Positions 13,901 to 26,580 of a stretch of 64,000 nucleotides of DNA are shown here, one piece after another. The DNA comes from Adenanthera pavonina (taxonomy: Eukaryota > Streptophyta > Magnoliopsida > Fabales > Fabaceae): assembly GCA_026686845.1 (NCBI GenBank), contig JAIVEN010000015.1:9467501-9531500 (forward strand), given 5' to 3'. Each line of letters opens with the position of its first letter. Position 1 is the first letter of the stretch. The notes beneath the pieces were generated by a model. It did not search any database. It saw nothing but the letters and a program-made list of their open reading frames with translations, and was not told the origin of the DNA. Both the position numbers and the translations under genes were made by a program.

Positions 13901-16900
13901 TGTTAAAAATTATGCTGTAAGTTTTGCAGTCAGAGTAACTTTGAACAAAGCTTCCATTTAAACTGGAAACTTAATGTCACTTGAGCTCGTCAATGAATAC
14001 ATTGATGCTTAAAATCTGCTGTACTCATCCATGTATGACAATGATTATATGATGGTTCTCATACTGCTTATCATTGTCACAGTGTTGATTGCCACCACTA
14101 CAAGTTCAGGGATAAGCAAGGGGGCATTGGTTGGTATAGTCTTAGGGACAATTGCCGGTGCAGTTACAGCATCTGCAATTGTGACTCTTCTTATTCTGAG
14201 GATGCGGATGAGAGATTACCGTGCACTTTCAAAACGATATCGTTGTGAGTACCTCATCATGAACAAGCTAGTGTATTATTTACTATTTTGCCCTTTGACT
14301 AGTCCCAAGTGCTAGGTTCCAATGATAAGTGCTAATGTTATTGCAAGCTTTTTACTTTGTCAAAACCATATTTAAAATCTAATTTTCTTTAACTATCGGT
14401 CAAAGGGAAGCAGGAGCATCTAACTTCATGATGATTAAGAATAAACAATGTTGTAATCTTGTCACAAACAGAACAGTTTCATTAGAAGTGGAGCAGGAGC
14501 ATTTAATTCCTCTATCAACCGACTAAGCCACATTAACTCACATGCTACATGAGCTAAAGCCTTTTATCCAGCTTTAGCACTACTTCAGACAATAACTGTC
14601 TGTTTCCTTTTCTCCAGTGTGACTGAGTTTCCCTTAACGTTTGCGCATTACCCAGTGGCATGGACTTTCTGAAATGCTTCTCTGTGACTTCTGTGACTGT
14701 CACTGCTCCTTGCTTCTTATTCTTAATGGCCAAATGGAGTTGAAAGCATTGATCGGTGTTCTCCAGGTCTGAATAAAATTGTTCACTCCCTATGATTTGC
14801 CTTGATCACCCACCACGGGCCTCGACCGTTTTGAATTTTAACAACCTCCGGGTTCTTTCTTCTTATATTTTCCCCGATAAATCTTAGTCTGTTTGATATT
14901 GCAAACAAAAACGGCAAATTATAAACCACAATTGTGTTGTTGCATTTGCGTCTTGATCAAATATGCATCAATGAAGTTAGATGAGCCATGCATTAGTACG
15001 ATTGCAAAACTTGAGTATAAGTTTCAAAGAAGCAGAAGTTTCAATTTGCTTCACCATTTTTCTGTGTTTCTGATTTCTACTTGGCTGCTGAAAAATGACA
15101 AACTAATGTAGAACATTGATTGTCAAATATGAGGTGATTAACAATATCTTTCAGGTCTTAACATAGGCTTCTGTTTATTCACAGTATCTAGAATCTCAAT
15201 AAAAATTGATGGTGTGAGGAGCTTCACTTACGAAGAAATGGCCTCGGCTACAAACAATTTTAGTGACTCCGCTCAAGTTGGCCAAGGGGGGTACGGGAAG
15301 GTTTATAAAGGTATTCTTACCGATGGCACTATTGTTGCTATAAAACGTGCACAAGTAGGATCACTGCAAGGCGAGAGGGAGTTCCTAACAGAAATACAAT
15401 TACTATCAAGGTTACATCATCGCAACCTCGTGACTTTGATTGGATACTGTGATGAAGGAGGTGAACAGGTGCTTTTAGTTTTAAATTTATGAAAATTGAC
15501 AATCACTATATTTGTTTTTTAACATTTTGCACTGATCTTGGTATTATTGATTTCGTCATTGGAGGTTTTAATATCTATAAGTCTCATGAGCTTAGCTACC
15601 ACATTTTGATTCCATGAGGATATGATTTTTACTCAAAATGGGATGCTGATTAGAACATTGAGTTTAAACATTTGTTGTTAAGAAGAGGATGTTAAGGCTT
15701 AAAGGCAGCTGGCCCTGAATAAATGCATAGAAAAAGAAGGATACCATACTTAGTTGCAAAGCACAGCCAAGTGCTATTGAGGTTCTGTTGTAGAATCATT
15801 AACGAATTATTGAAACAAAGGCCCTTTATATTTAGATACAAAATAAAATTTTCTAAGATTAAATCCATTTGGGTTTACAGGGGCCCTTGGAAAGTAGGGT
15901 AAATCCAAGTTCTCATTCTTATGTTAATGTCCTTTCGAACTATTTCTTGTGTGCTTGCATGAATCTTCTTTTCTTTCTTTCTGTGGCTGTATTTGATTTT
16001 TTTTTTTTACTCATTTGGGATGCTGCTTATACTTGCAGATGCTGGTTTATGAATTTATGCCAAATTTAACGCTAAGGGATCATCTTTCTGGTACATCTTT
16101 TGTTCGCACTATCTAGATTTGCTGTATCCTTTCTTAACTTCTTTATGTTCATACTGCACTGCATTTTATTGATAACTGTGTTATGAAACAAGAGAAAGTT
16201 ATAAGTTTTCTCCAACCCAATATTGTTCCGAAATTTAAAGTACAAAGAGATTCCGATAAATTTAATTTAATTTACAACTGACGCAATTTTATGTTTGTAT
16301 TTCATATTTTACAACAGCTACTTCAAAGGAACCTCTTAGTTTTGATATGAGATTAAGGATTGCACTAGGGTCAGCCAAGGGTATTCTGTATCTACATACC
16401 GAAGCTGATCCTCCAATATTCCACCGAGATGTCAAGGCCAGCAACATATTATTGGACTCTAGGTTCAACGCAAAAGTTGCTGATTTTGGACTTTCACTGC
16501 TTGCTCCAGTTCCAAATATTGAAGGAATTGTACCTGGTCATGTATCTACAGTGGTAAAGGGAACCCCGGTAAGTTTGTCATTGTAGGATATAGTTTTGCT
16601 AAAATTGCATTCATATGAGAGTGTGTGAGGATATGGTCAATAGTTTTGTTAATAGGATAAGACACCTTCCTATAGATATAAATAAAAGTGCATTAAAGTA
16701 ATCATGCCGTTTCATCATTTTTCTAGTACGTGGCAGCAAGAAGGGATAAACATTTATACCTCCCGCAAACTACTGGAGGACACCATTTTTGAATTAGTGT
16801 TAGATGATTTTTATTTTTCTGTTAATAATGCCATTTATGCTTGCCAGAAGATGGGTAGTGCTTGGACTTTAGTGGTATTGAAAGGTTAAGTCTAGGACTC

Positions 16901-18137
16901 TATCAGTCCAAGTCAAAATGTGTTAATGTTATAGAATAATCGTACCTTGCTTCCCACTAATTATACCAGCACAATACAGAGAAATGATAGCTTCTAGTAG
17001 CTTTATTCTGTGATTTAATTGCTGCTTCCTCAACAAGGATCTTACACATAGCAGTCAGACTTTAGGATTTCCACACCCAAAAACTATCCAACCATTTTAC
17101 TGGAAATTCATTACATATTAGTTAATGTTATTCAGTGACAAACTATCTCTTATTTACTATTTTAATTCTCAGGGCTACCTTGATCCAGAGTACTTTCTAA
17201 CTCGTAAGTTGACGGACAAGAGTGATGTTTATAGTCTTGGTGTAGTATTTCTAGAACTTTTGACAGGGATGCCAGCAATCTCACATGGCAAAAATATTGT
17301 TAGAGAGGTATAACTCACCTTTGACTTAATTTTTCTTCCTGCAATGTGCGATTGTGTAAATTCGTGTAGTATTTGGGCAAAACGGAAGTTCAATTCCTAT
17401 ATATTTAATACATTTGTCTGATAGAATATCAATTTTCCTTTCTTTTGCTATATCATCTTAATTGCTTATCTTCATACATAGTCAATAAATCAAATCTGAT
17501 TTGGGTATTTTCTGCCAATTGAGCTTTAGCAATTTTATCTCTGTCATTATTCTCATCGCTTTTATTTTTGGACATTGATTTAAAACAACTGTAGCAGCGG
17601 TGTTATCCAACAATCATCTTGTTAGTCTGCACTTTTTATTTTTGGTGATTTTGTTAGTCTTCACTTTTACTCTAGGGTTTGTTAAATAAATAAAATATTT
17701 GTTCAAAACAAAATTGACTTCTATGTGATTTATGTTATTTCTATGCAAGATATGAACATATTAAACTACTTGACGGTTATCATCATTTACAGGTTACTGT
17801 TGCATACCACTCTGGTGAGGTGTTCTCGGTGATTGATAAACGTTTGGGGTCCTATCCTTCTGAGCACGTGGAGAAGTTCTTGAACTTGGCCCTTAAGTGT
17901 TGCCAAGAAGAGCCAGATGCCCGACCTAAAATGGCAGAAGTGGCTCGAGAGCTTGAAAATATATGGTCTATGATGCCTGAGTCCAATGCAAAGATACCTG
18001 AATATATATCCAGTGATTCTGGAAAAATATTTAGTTCAACATCTTCATCCTCTGTTAGTAAGTCTCCTTTTATATCGCTAGAAGTGTCAGGTAGCAATCT
18101 TGTTAGTGGAGTAGAGCCAACCATCAAGCCGAGGTAG
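7943..18137 (+). CDS. LRR receptor-like kinase, LRR VIII-1 type (At5g01950-like)
   Basis: Twenty exons: 7943-8048, 8999-9149, 9512-9583, 9739-9810, 10010-10153, 10310-10381, 10504-10575, 11326-11400, 11793-11861, 12026-12094, 12231-12302, 12525-12611, 12708-12776, 12921-13423, 14083-14244, 15185-15468, 16039-16090, 16318-16568, 17173-17307, 17793-18137. The sum is 2,862 nt, 953 residues plus stop, with GT-AG at every junction. Order: signal peptide (1 to about 27); LRR cap with GDPCTSNWTGVFC (about 58-70); ten or so LRRs mostly on 69-75-nt exons; a juxtamembrane ectodomain with CPPQACPPPYEYS; a transmembrane helix at about 556-580 ending in basic residues; a kinase domain with GQGGYGKV, VAIKR (Lys about 652), HRDVKASN (Asp about 748), DFG (Asp about 766) and GTPGYLDPEY. 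The catalytic residues are present, so an active Ser/Thr kinase is expected. The conserved C-terminus GVEPTIKPR is intact. Its ligand cannot be told from sequence. Confidence 0.96.
12327..12350. repeat. (TTC)n microsatellite in a kinase-gene intron
   Basis: About eight TTC units in the intron after the LRR exon 12231-12302. It is pyrimidine-rich but not at the acceptor. Confidence 0.9.
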
Positions 18138-19499
18138 GAAAAAAACAAAAAAACAAAAACAGAATCAGCACCAGCATTCATGGTGTGTCAGATGAGAGTT
18201 TCATCACCTTGTGAGTTGAACAGTTATTTCATTTCTTTCTTAGTACAACCTGATGTAAAACAAATATATAGAGCAATGCCCCTAGGTGTGCTTGTATATG
18301 AGTTTTTTAGGTCACCCCTTATAAGTTGACATTGTTATTGAAATTTAGTCCAAGTACTTGGAAAGTGAAGATTTTGGAGCATGCTTTATGTGCTCTCTTT
18401 TGCTACTACCAAACCAGAAGTTCTGATAAAAGTCCTTGAAGCAGTTGTACTGCCAAATTAATGATGTAACTGTGCAACTTTTACTAGCTAATAATGCAAT
18501 TAATCTCGCTTAATAAATTTGGATATTTTCATAGAACATTACCCAAGTTTTTTTTCATACTTAATATTTCGTTTGTCATGATATTTTTGTATAATAAACG
18601 TTCATACATATATATAAATTTTATATATATAAGTGATTTTTTTTTAAAAAAAATCACCTTTAAATCAAAAGTTCATTTGCACATCATTTTTGCGAGATTT
18701 TGTTATAACTTGATACCATACCATACTTTAATGATATATTAAGATTGCTAGGCTATTGAATCAATTGAAATATATATATACACAGATTTGTATATCTTCA
18801 TCCATATTAAAAGTCTTTATAAACAAAACCAATATAAATATAAGAGATTATGGTTGTTAAATGCTAGAAATTGAGTTACCTCTTCTATTAGTACAGGATG
18901 TGAAAACAGTGATTAGATTGTATTTCTTAATTTTCTTCTCTATATTAATGTATCATGAGATCCACATCTCAAAAGAATAAAAAAGATAAGAAGTATATAA
19001 GTTTGTGGCAATACTAATAGAGTAATTTAAGTTATTTTAGTATATTGGATAAGCTCCAAATACCAAAGGATAGGCTTGCAGCAATTATAACCATGTGACT
19101 TATGCTATTTTCATGTAAAAACTCAGCGCTCCCTAAATATTTTCAATCAGTTGGTCTACCTAATTTTTTTATTGGGCAATGAGTGCTCTTTTCCCTTTAC
19201 GGTTTTAAGATAGCCTTTTATTCAAACAAAAAACTCCAACCTTCATTTGTAAGCTATAAATAACCTTAAAAATAAAATTGTTAAATAAATCCTTGCTAAA
19301 TTACATGCCACAAAAAAATTTAAGTAAATCCCTAAAAAAGTTTTTAAATATATACGTTCGAGTCAAACGAAACTAATCATAACCCACGCTGGTCAAAACA
19401 AACTTTTACTGGACCCAACATGATTAGAGCAAATTGAATTGATCAGGCTAAACAAATTCATGTGCAGCCCTAATCAATGGTTGAAAATAAAATCATACG
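18138..19499. other. 3' flank of the kinase gene and AT-rich intergenic DNA
   Basis: The first 150-350 bases are probably 3' UTR. At 18633-18657 there is a near-perfect AT hairpin: GTGA, nine T, eight A, TCAC. It follows an AT-rich palindrome at about 18608-18630. No coding sequence was recognised. Confidence 0.5.
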
Positions 19500-19516
19500 G
19501 CTAAACTTTTATTTGG

Positions 19517-20020
19517 GTGCTGATTGGTGATTTTAATGATATTTTAAGACTAGAGGAGAAAAAAAGTGGACCTGCTCTTCATAATGATCGCTGCCTTAGA
19601 TTTGCTGAGAGAGTTGAAAATTGTAGACTTATGGAGATCCATTCTTATGGCTATAATTTCACTTGGCATGGTCCTTTGATTCCTGGCTATGACAGGATCT
19701 TTAAAAAACTTGATTGCGGCTTTTGTAATGAACGGTGGAGATGTAAGTTTGAGGAAGCAAGTGTGACAGTGCTTGCCAGATTAGCTTGCTCTGATTATCA
19801 TCCTAGTTTATTTAGTGTAAGTGAGGAGGTGAAAAAAGGTGGTAGACCGGAGGTGGTAGATCATTTAGATTTGAAGCTGCTTGGTTATTACATGACCAAT
19901 ATGAGCTGTTCTTATAGCATAATTAGAGGAAAGGGGGAAATCCTAGAGAGAATCTTGATGATTTACCAGGGAAGCTTAAGAGGCGGAACAAGGAAGTGTT
20001 TCAGAACATTGATGGTATGA
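19517..20020 (+). pseudogene. LINE endonuclease C-terminal fragment
   Basis: The frame begins LIGDFNDILRLEEKKSG, the conserved GDFN motif of the APE-type endonuclease that nicks target DNA. It continues with FTWHGP and a late CSDYHP, equivalent to the SDHxP catalytic motif with His changed to Tyr. The first half of the domain is absent because of 5' truncation. The frame ends at a stop before the RT region. Confidence 0.85.
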
Positions 20021-20312
20021 AGAGAAGAATGTGCCCAAAATTGAGGGTCTGCAAAAGAAAATTGACAGTTTACATAGGCCATTTCCTTATTTGTTGCGGC
20101 TGGAAAGAGAATTACAATGTGAGCTCAATGAGGTGTTGAAACAGGAGGAAATTTTTTGGTTTCAAAAGCCAAGAGGTAGAGGGATTAATGATGGTGATCG
20201 TAATACCAGATATTACCAACTTAAAATGGTTACTAGAAGGAAAGCGAATAAAAACAAGATGTTAAGAAAAGATTATGGTAGTTAGGTTGAAGATGAAGGG
20301 GAATTGTAGCAA

Positions 20313-21638
20313 ATGACAGTGGCTTTCTATCAGGACTTGTTTGTTGAAGAGAATGAGAGGCAATTTCATCTCATTTCTAGGACTACTTTTCACTTGCTGG
20401 ATGAGAGTTTGAAGTCTAAATTGGGAAGAACTATTTCTGATGAGGAAATCAGGAAGGCAATATTCTCAATTGGAGCTTCGAAAGCTCCAGGAAGTGATGG
20501 GTTGCCCGCAATTTTTTATCAAAACAATTGCGAGGCTGTTGGTCAAGATGTTTGTCACTTTGTTAGAAATTTGGTTAGTAGATGAGAGGACTTGAAGACT
20601 GCGAATAACATTTTGCTGGTTCAGATTCCTAAGACTGATATGCCAGAGAATCTGAAACAACTAAGACCTATTGCCTTGTGCAATGTTTTGTACAAGTGCA
20701 TCCCTACAATCATTGTGAATAGGCTTAAGCAATGCATGCCTTTGCTTGTGGCTCCTAATCAGGTTAGTTTTGTCCCTGGTAGACATATCAAAGACAATAT
20801 TGTCATTGCTCAAGAGTTGTTTCACTCAATGGCAAGAATGAGAGGTAAGAAGGGTTTCTTTGTGATTAAAATTGACCTTGGAAGGGCCTATGATAGGTTG
20901 AGATGGAATTTCATTGAGAAGGTTTTAGAGGAGACGGATTTAGATGACAATGTTAGGGAACTTATCATGATATGTATTAGATTTGTGTCCACTCAAATTT
21001 TGTGGAATGGCTGTGTACTGAAGTTTTCTTTCCTTCAAGAGGCATTAGACAATGAGATCCTTTATGCCCTTATCTATTTTCTTGGCCATGGAAAAGTTAT
21101 CTCATGTAATTAATGATGCAGTGTTAGGTAGGAACTGGCACCCTATTAAATTGGGAAGAAATGGCCCTTTAGTATCTCATTTACTATTTATTGATAATCT
21201 TGTATTTAGGGAGGCAAATATGGATCAATTGAAGTGTAGTCTAGCTTGTTTGGATAAATTTTGTAGTTTCTCTAGGCAAAAAGTGAATCATGCTCAGTCT
21301 GTTATGTATTTTTCTCACAATGTTTCTAATGGTTTGAAGAAAAGTATTGCTTATGCTTTTGGATTTATAGTCACAGAGGAAATTGGTAATTATTTGGGGA
21401 TTCCTTTGGTGCATAATAGGTCAAGAAAGCAATCTTTTGGGTGGACAAGATTAAGAGGAGATTATCAGGGTGGAAAGCTAATTGTTTGAGTTTGGTAGGA
21501 AGAGTTACACTTGCCAAATCTATAATTAGCTCCATACATGTTTACTTGATGATGACGACTAAGCTTCCTAAGACTATCTGTGATGAGATTAAGAAGATGG
21601 AGAGAGTATTTATTTGGGGGACATGTCTTAGGAAATAG
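20313..21638 (+). pseudogene. LINE reverse transcriptase, inactivated
   Basis: Recognisable RT motifs are spread over three frames: KAPGSDGLPAIFYQ near 20485, LRPIALCNVLYKC near 20662, VPGRHIKDNIVIAQE near 20775, and motif A IDLGRAYDR near 20872. The active-site motif that normally reads FADD is FIDN at about 21187, so the second catalytic Asp is lost. The region between motifs B and C has a stop and frame changes around 21040-21060. Catalytically dead. Confidence 0.88.
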
Positions 21639-22739
21639 GAAGCTTCATCCTATTAATTGGCATCAATTCCAGAAGACTAAGTCAGGATGAGGTTTAAGGA
21701 TATTGAATATGACAACTATGAATGAGGCATGTTTAACCAAAATGGCTTGGCGTTTGAGGTTTGATAAAGGTTTGTGGACTCAATGCTTGATGCACAAGTA
21801 TAACCAGGGACATAATTTCTCTGTTGATGTGGATGTACCTTATAATGCTTCTCCTCTTTGGAGAGATTTATCTTCAGTTTGGAAGCATGTGAAAGATGGT
21901 ATTGTGTATGATGTCTATAATGGTGCTACTGTTTCATTTTGGACTAATAAATGGTTAAATGATGATTTGAGGCTTATTGATTTAGCAACTCAACCTATTC
22001 TTGAGTCGTTTAGAAATTGGAGAGTTTATGATGTAATTAATAGTGAAGGTCAATGGAATTGGAGTATTTTTCAATACTTGATTCTTGAAGCTAGTAAGAG
22101 AAGGATACAAGCAATGTTGCCTCCTTCTTCTGATGATGGGAAGGACTAGATTTGTTGGAAGTATACTAGTGATGGTATTTATTCTGTTAAAAGTGGTTAC
22201 AAAGGATTAAGGGAGATAATTTGGGTGTTCCCTCTCTTTTTTGAGAATTAATCTAGGCTTGCCTGGATCGGAAATAATTAGAGGTTTTCTTTGGCAACTT
22301 GCTCACAATAGGTTGCATACTAAAGCTTTGAGATATAGAAGGTTTGGTGACTCATAACAATGTACTAGTTGTAGAGAGTTTAGGATAGCTATGCATGCCA
22401 TTAGACATTGTCAAGAAGTTAGAATTGTTTGGTTTTCCCTGGTTCCTAAAGATTGGGTTTGGTTTTATAAGGTGCATTTATCTGAATAGATTATAAGGAA
22501 TTTGGGTGAAAAGAGCTTGATGTTTGAAGGTATTCCTTGGCCTTTGATTTTTGGTGTTTGTTGTTGGGTCCTTTGGAAGGAAAGGAATATTACTTTCAAT
22601 GTGGGACTCAAAAGAAAGAACACTTTTATTTTGAGATACTCAATTTTGAGTTTCTACAAAAGTATTCTTTCTGCTAGAAGTGTGAATGTAGTGGGAGGTA
22701 GGAGTAAATTTTTAGGATAAAGGAAAGATAGAAACTACT

Positions 22740-23200
22740 TGAGTTGGGGTGATTTAAGTTGAATGTTTATGGTGCTTCTAAAAGGCTTGCAGGTTGTGGA
22801 GGTTTGTTGCATGATCATTTGGGGGCTTGGAAGATGGGTTTTGTCAAACATTTAGGATGGTGCATGACTGATCAAGATGAGTTATAAGGTATTTTTTCAA
22901 GTTTGGAGCTGGTATGGCAGATGGGAGTTTCTCGATTAATTATTGAAGTTGATGCTGTTGATATTATTAAGAAAATTGAGAGCGAAGTGTCGCAGGTTAG
23001 AAATAGATTGGTGTTGAAGATTAGAAGCTAGATGAGGCACAACTGGGTTATTAAACTAGTTTGTGTTTAGAGGTCGACTAATGATATTGCTGATATGTTA
23101 GCTAAGAAAGGATGAACTCCTTCTGATGGTTTGATTCCTTAGCATGAGGCACCTTCTTTTGTTAAGGATATTGTTGACAATGATGTTAGAAATGCTATTT
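22740..23200 (+). pseudogene. LINE RNase H-like remnant
   Basis: Fragments in one frame match the RNase H tail of plant LINEs: KLNVYGASK (for KxNxDGA, Asp changed to Tyr), GLLHDHLGAW, LIIEVDAVDIIKKIE (for the ESDS region), and NDIADMLAKKG. Several in-frame stops and the loss of the first acidic residue mean it is not functional. Confidence 0.7.
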
Positions 23201-23719
23201 CTTGATTGTTTGGTTTAGCTTTCTAGGTTTTTGCCTCTCTTGCTACCAAAAAAAAAAAGTAAATAAATATAATCATGAATAAATCCATATTATGACATGC
23301 CTCGGACCTAAACCTAATTATGGAAGTTGCATTGATGGTAGTCCTGGGCTTGTTAGCATAGGAAGTTCAAAACTCCTATAGTTGGCTACATTTTTAGGGT
23401 GAGCATGAAGGCTTACTTATTTAGGACAATATGCAAGGTGCTTAATTTCTTGGTCATTTTTTTTTTGTTAACTCAATGATATTAATTTGGAATTATAGAG
23501 GAGCAGCTGGAAAGCATTTCAGCTGCTCTCTTAAAAAACTGGTGAAACGACATAGACCCACCGTTGCTGTTTTTCTTAAAACTTGTACTAGTGGTGCTAA
23601 TGCTAATAAAGTGATAAAGAAGCTTGGTTTTATTTATCAAGTAAGAGGTGAGGCCAATGGGCTTGTTGAAGGGATTTGGAGTCTTTGGAAAAATGAAGAG
23701 GTGAATTTCATGATGATTG

Positions 23720-25411
23720 TGTTAGTTTAGCTGGCTTCCTAAGAGGGGGGTGAATTGGGAAGATTGAGATTTTCGGCAAAAATAAAATGCAGTGGTGATA
23801 CTCAAAGTTTTCTGAAAAATAGAGTATAAGAAATAAAGAGTAGTGAGAAGAAGACTCAGTGATTTATCCTGGTTTGGTCTATTCCACTTGACCTACGTCC
23901 AGTTCTCAACCCACCACTTGAGATTTCTCCATTATCTCTTGTAAGATTTGAATGCGTTCTTGCAATGACCGTAGTATAACACCAGCCAAGCCTTGAGCTA
24001 AAATAAACTCTCTCACTCTTTTCACTCAAGAGTAAGAATATCTCCCTTAGTGCGTTCTCACACTAAGCACTATCTATAAGTGTGTAGATGTATACAAAAT
24101 AAAAACTCTCTCAAAAGAATGGATATAAAAGTTAAGATATAATGAATGAGCTAAACAGATGGTAGGTAAGCTTTGAATAAATCAGAAATCTAATCAGCAG
24201 AGTTTTGGCGTATTTATTGTTTTTCTCATTACCCAATAAGTTAAATGAGGTCCTATTTATAGTTTTGGGGCAAAACTATCTGTTGGAAACAAAGATTAGC
24301 CGTTACTCTCAGAAAAATAGCCATTCACCTATCGCATTAAATGCATCTGACAGAGATTATGCAGATAACATCCTCAGGTTATGCGAATAATGGGTAACTG
24401 TTTGCCTTTTTTTTCAACGTAGAGCTTTCATTATGTGGATAACCTAGCTAGGTTATGCAAACAACGTGCTCACCCAGAATGGCTAAGTTTTAGCTCAAAA
24501 TCATTTTCATAAAAACCCACTCAGTTATTAGAATAACGTTAAGTTTTTCTCAAACTCAGTTTTTGTAAAACTTAGGTTATTAGGATAACCTCCCAAGGTT
24601 ATGCGGATAACCCATTTTGCTGAAGAAGAGCTATGAGTTCTATAACGTAGGTTATGCGGATAATCTGTTTATTAGAGGAAAGTTCAAGTACTCTGAACTA
24701 TAGGTTATGCAGATGACCTGTTTACCCGAGGAAAGTTCAAATACTCTGAAATATAAGTTATGCGAATAACCTCCCTAGGTTATGCGGATAACCTATTTAA
24801 TAGAGAAAATTCTAAATGCTCTGTGACACATATTATGCGGATAACCTTCCTAGGTTATGTGAATAACGGATTGTACAGTACAACTTGCCTTCACTGTTCA
24901 CTCCTTTATGCAAATAAGGTGTCAACCTTGTCAGGATAACCATCTAAACAGACTTGAGAACATGATCCCCAAGCTGTGTTATGCGGATAACTTCAATCCC
25001 TTTTCATGAAATTAAAGAATGAACTTTGGAAAAGCTTTGAGATTGGATCTTTATCCTCATAACCTTCAATGATTATGCGCATAAGGTAAAACATTTTCAT
25101 GAAAACAAAGTGAACACTTACAATTATTTTGAAATTAAAGCTTTATCCTCATAAGATAACTCTTTTCTTGAAAATCAATTTGAAATCATGAGCTAATCAT
25201 TAATCATTTAATTAGTCATCTTATTTAATATTAGGTTAATTGAAATTCAAAGCTTATCTACCTTCTATTACAAAATAGTTTTCTAAAACATGTAAAATAG
25301 CTATCAAATCTTCAGGAAACTCTAACTTTATCCTTTATTTCACTTGTGTTCCTTTAATATTGGATTTACAAGCTCATTTGTTTTAAAATAATCAAAATAT
25401 CTGAATTAACA
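23720..25411. mobile_element. Solo LTR (1,692 bp) nested in the second LINE
   Basis: The LINE endonuclease frame is broken precisely here. The insert begins TGTTAGTT and ends AATTAACA, so the ends are TG...CA with inverted TGTTA/TAACA. It is flanked by perfect 5-bp duplications GATTG at 23715-23719 and 25412-25416. Removing the insert and one GATTG restores a continuous endonuclease reading (MMI joined to ELHDK). No gag-pol, primer-binding site or second LTR is visible, so this is a solo LTR left by recombination. Near the left end is GAGGGGGGTGAATT, and at about 23876-23900 is CTGGTTTGGTCTATTCC followed by GACCTACGTCC; both resemble motifs I recall from plant LTR repeats. The superfamily cannot be assigned. 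Confidence 0.85.
24350..25090. repeat. Array of GGTTATGCGGATAACC-like palindromes inside the solo LTR
   Basis: At least fourteen degenerate copies of a 14-16-bp palindrome are spaced irregularly, often in pairs about 20-40 bases apart. Starts lie near 24355, 24381, 24432, 24452, 24573, 24596, 24650, 24703, 24757, 24777, 24830, 24853, 24979 and 25072. The core is TTATGCGGATAA, with G/A variation in the middle. Clustered palindromes within an LTR could be protein-binding sites or form hairpins in the transcript. I do not recognise the motif. Confidence 0.85.
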
Positions 25412-26580
25412 GATTGAACTACATGATAAGTTTCTTCATGGTTGGATTACCATTGGCAACTAATCCCATTGGCTTTTCACAGCTATATATGCTATCCTCA
25501 AGATGTAGGAAAAAGGATTCTCTGGCAGAAACTTAAATATAGTAGCTCAAAACATTTCTCACCCTTAGTTACTTGCAGAAGACTTTAATGAAATTAAAGA
25601 TGCAAGTGAACAAAGTGGAGAAGCTTATCCTTTGATCAGACATAGTTGTAGATTTAATGAATGGATTGATGACTATGCTCTCATAGATATGGATGCGAAG
25701 GGACCTTTCTTTACATGGTAAGGTCGTAAATTGCCTAGTTATAGTGGAATTTACAAGAGGCTTAATAGAGCTTTGTGCAATCTTTCTTGGAGAAATCTTT
25801 TTGAAGACGCCTTTATGAGAGTTAGACCTAGGATCCAATCTAAGCACCATCCCCTACTTATTAGACTGAGGTATGACAATGTTAATAAATTAACTCACCC
25901 TTCATATTTGAAGCTGCCTAGTTACTTCATGAAAATTTCAAACATTTTGTGCAAGGTTTATGGAGAAATGATTCGAATGCTTCTAGTAACTTATCTAACC
26001 TTCCTCTGCCTTTCTGGATTGGAACCAAATTGTGTTTGGCCATATAAGGGAGAAAAAAATTGAATTCTCAGTAGACTTGCTGGAATACAATGGAAGATGC
26101 AATGGCATGAGAATAATTTCCTTGTTAAGCTTGAAAGTGAGCTTCAGAAAGAACTTGAGCAAGTTCTCAACCAAGAAGAGACATTTTGGGTTTAGAAGTC
26201 AAGAGCTAAATGGTTGAATTTGGGTGACTGTAACACTAAGTATTACCATATGAAGACTAACATTAAAAGAATAAGGAATTGAATCGAGTGTTTACTCTCA
26301 AAGATGACAATGGTAATTGGATTGACCAAAAAAAGAAGTGATTGATCATGTGACAAACCATTTTAAATGTTTGTTTTATAAGGATTGTGCCATCAGAGGG
26401 TGCCATATTATAGATTGCTTGTGGCCAAAAATTGAATAGTATGAATTTGATAAGCTCCTAACTACGGTGACTAATATAGAAGTTAAACAAGCCATGTTCA
26501 TCATAGGTGGCTTGAAAGCTCTAGGAGATGATGGATAACCAACTATCTTTTTTCAAAAGAACTGGGAAATTGTTGGGAGA

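Larger units (their letters stand above)
19500..23258 (+). mobile_element. LINE (non-LTR retrotransposon) remnant, 5'-truncated
   Basis: Domain order on the plus strand is that of plant L1-like LINEs: C-terminal half of the endonuclease (from LIGDFNDIL at 19520), linker, reverse transcriptase (about 20300-21640), thumb/connection region with LSGWKANCLSLVGRVTLAKS, zinc-finger RVT region (about 22250-22440), and RNase H-like region (about 22740-23160). The 3' end is the usual CTACC followed by poly-A at about 23248-23258. The endonuclease N-terminus and ORF1 are missing. Many frameshifts and stops break it. No clear target-site duplication was found; AATAAAATCAT near 19487 and AATATAATCAT near 23265 resemble each other only loosely. 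Confidence 0.9.

Noticed and set aside
18309..18325. TTAGGTCACCCCTTA resembles part of miR398
   Set aside because: Only about a dozen bases match, it lies in the kinase 3' flank and there is no foldback precursor.
24205..24390. Short plus-strand frame inside the solo LTR
   Set aside because: No gag or pol features; lies across the palindrome array.
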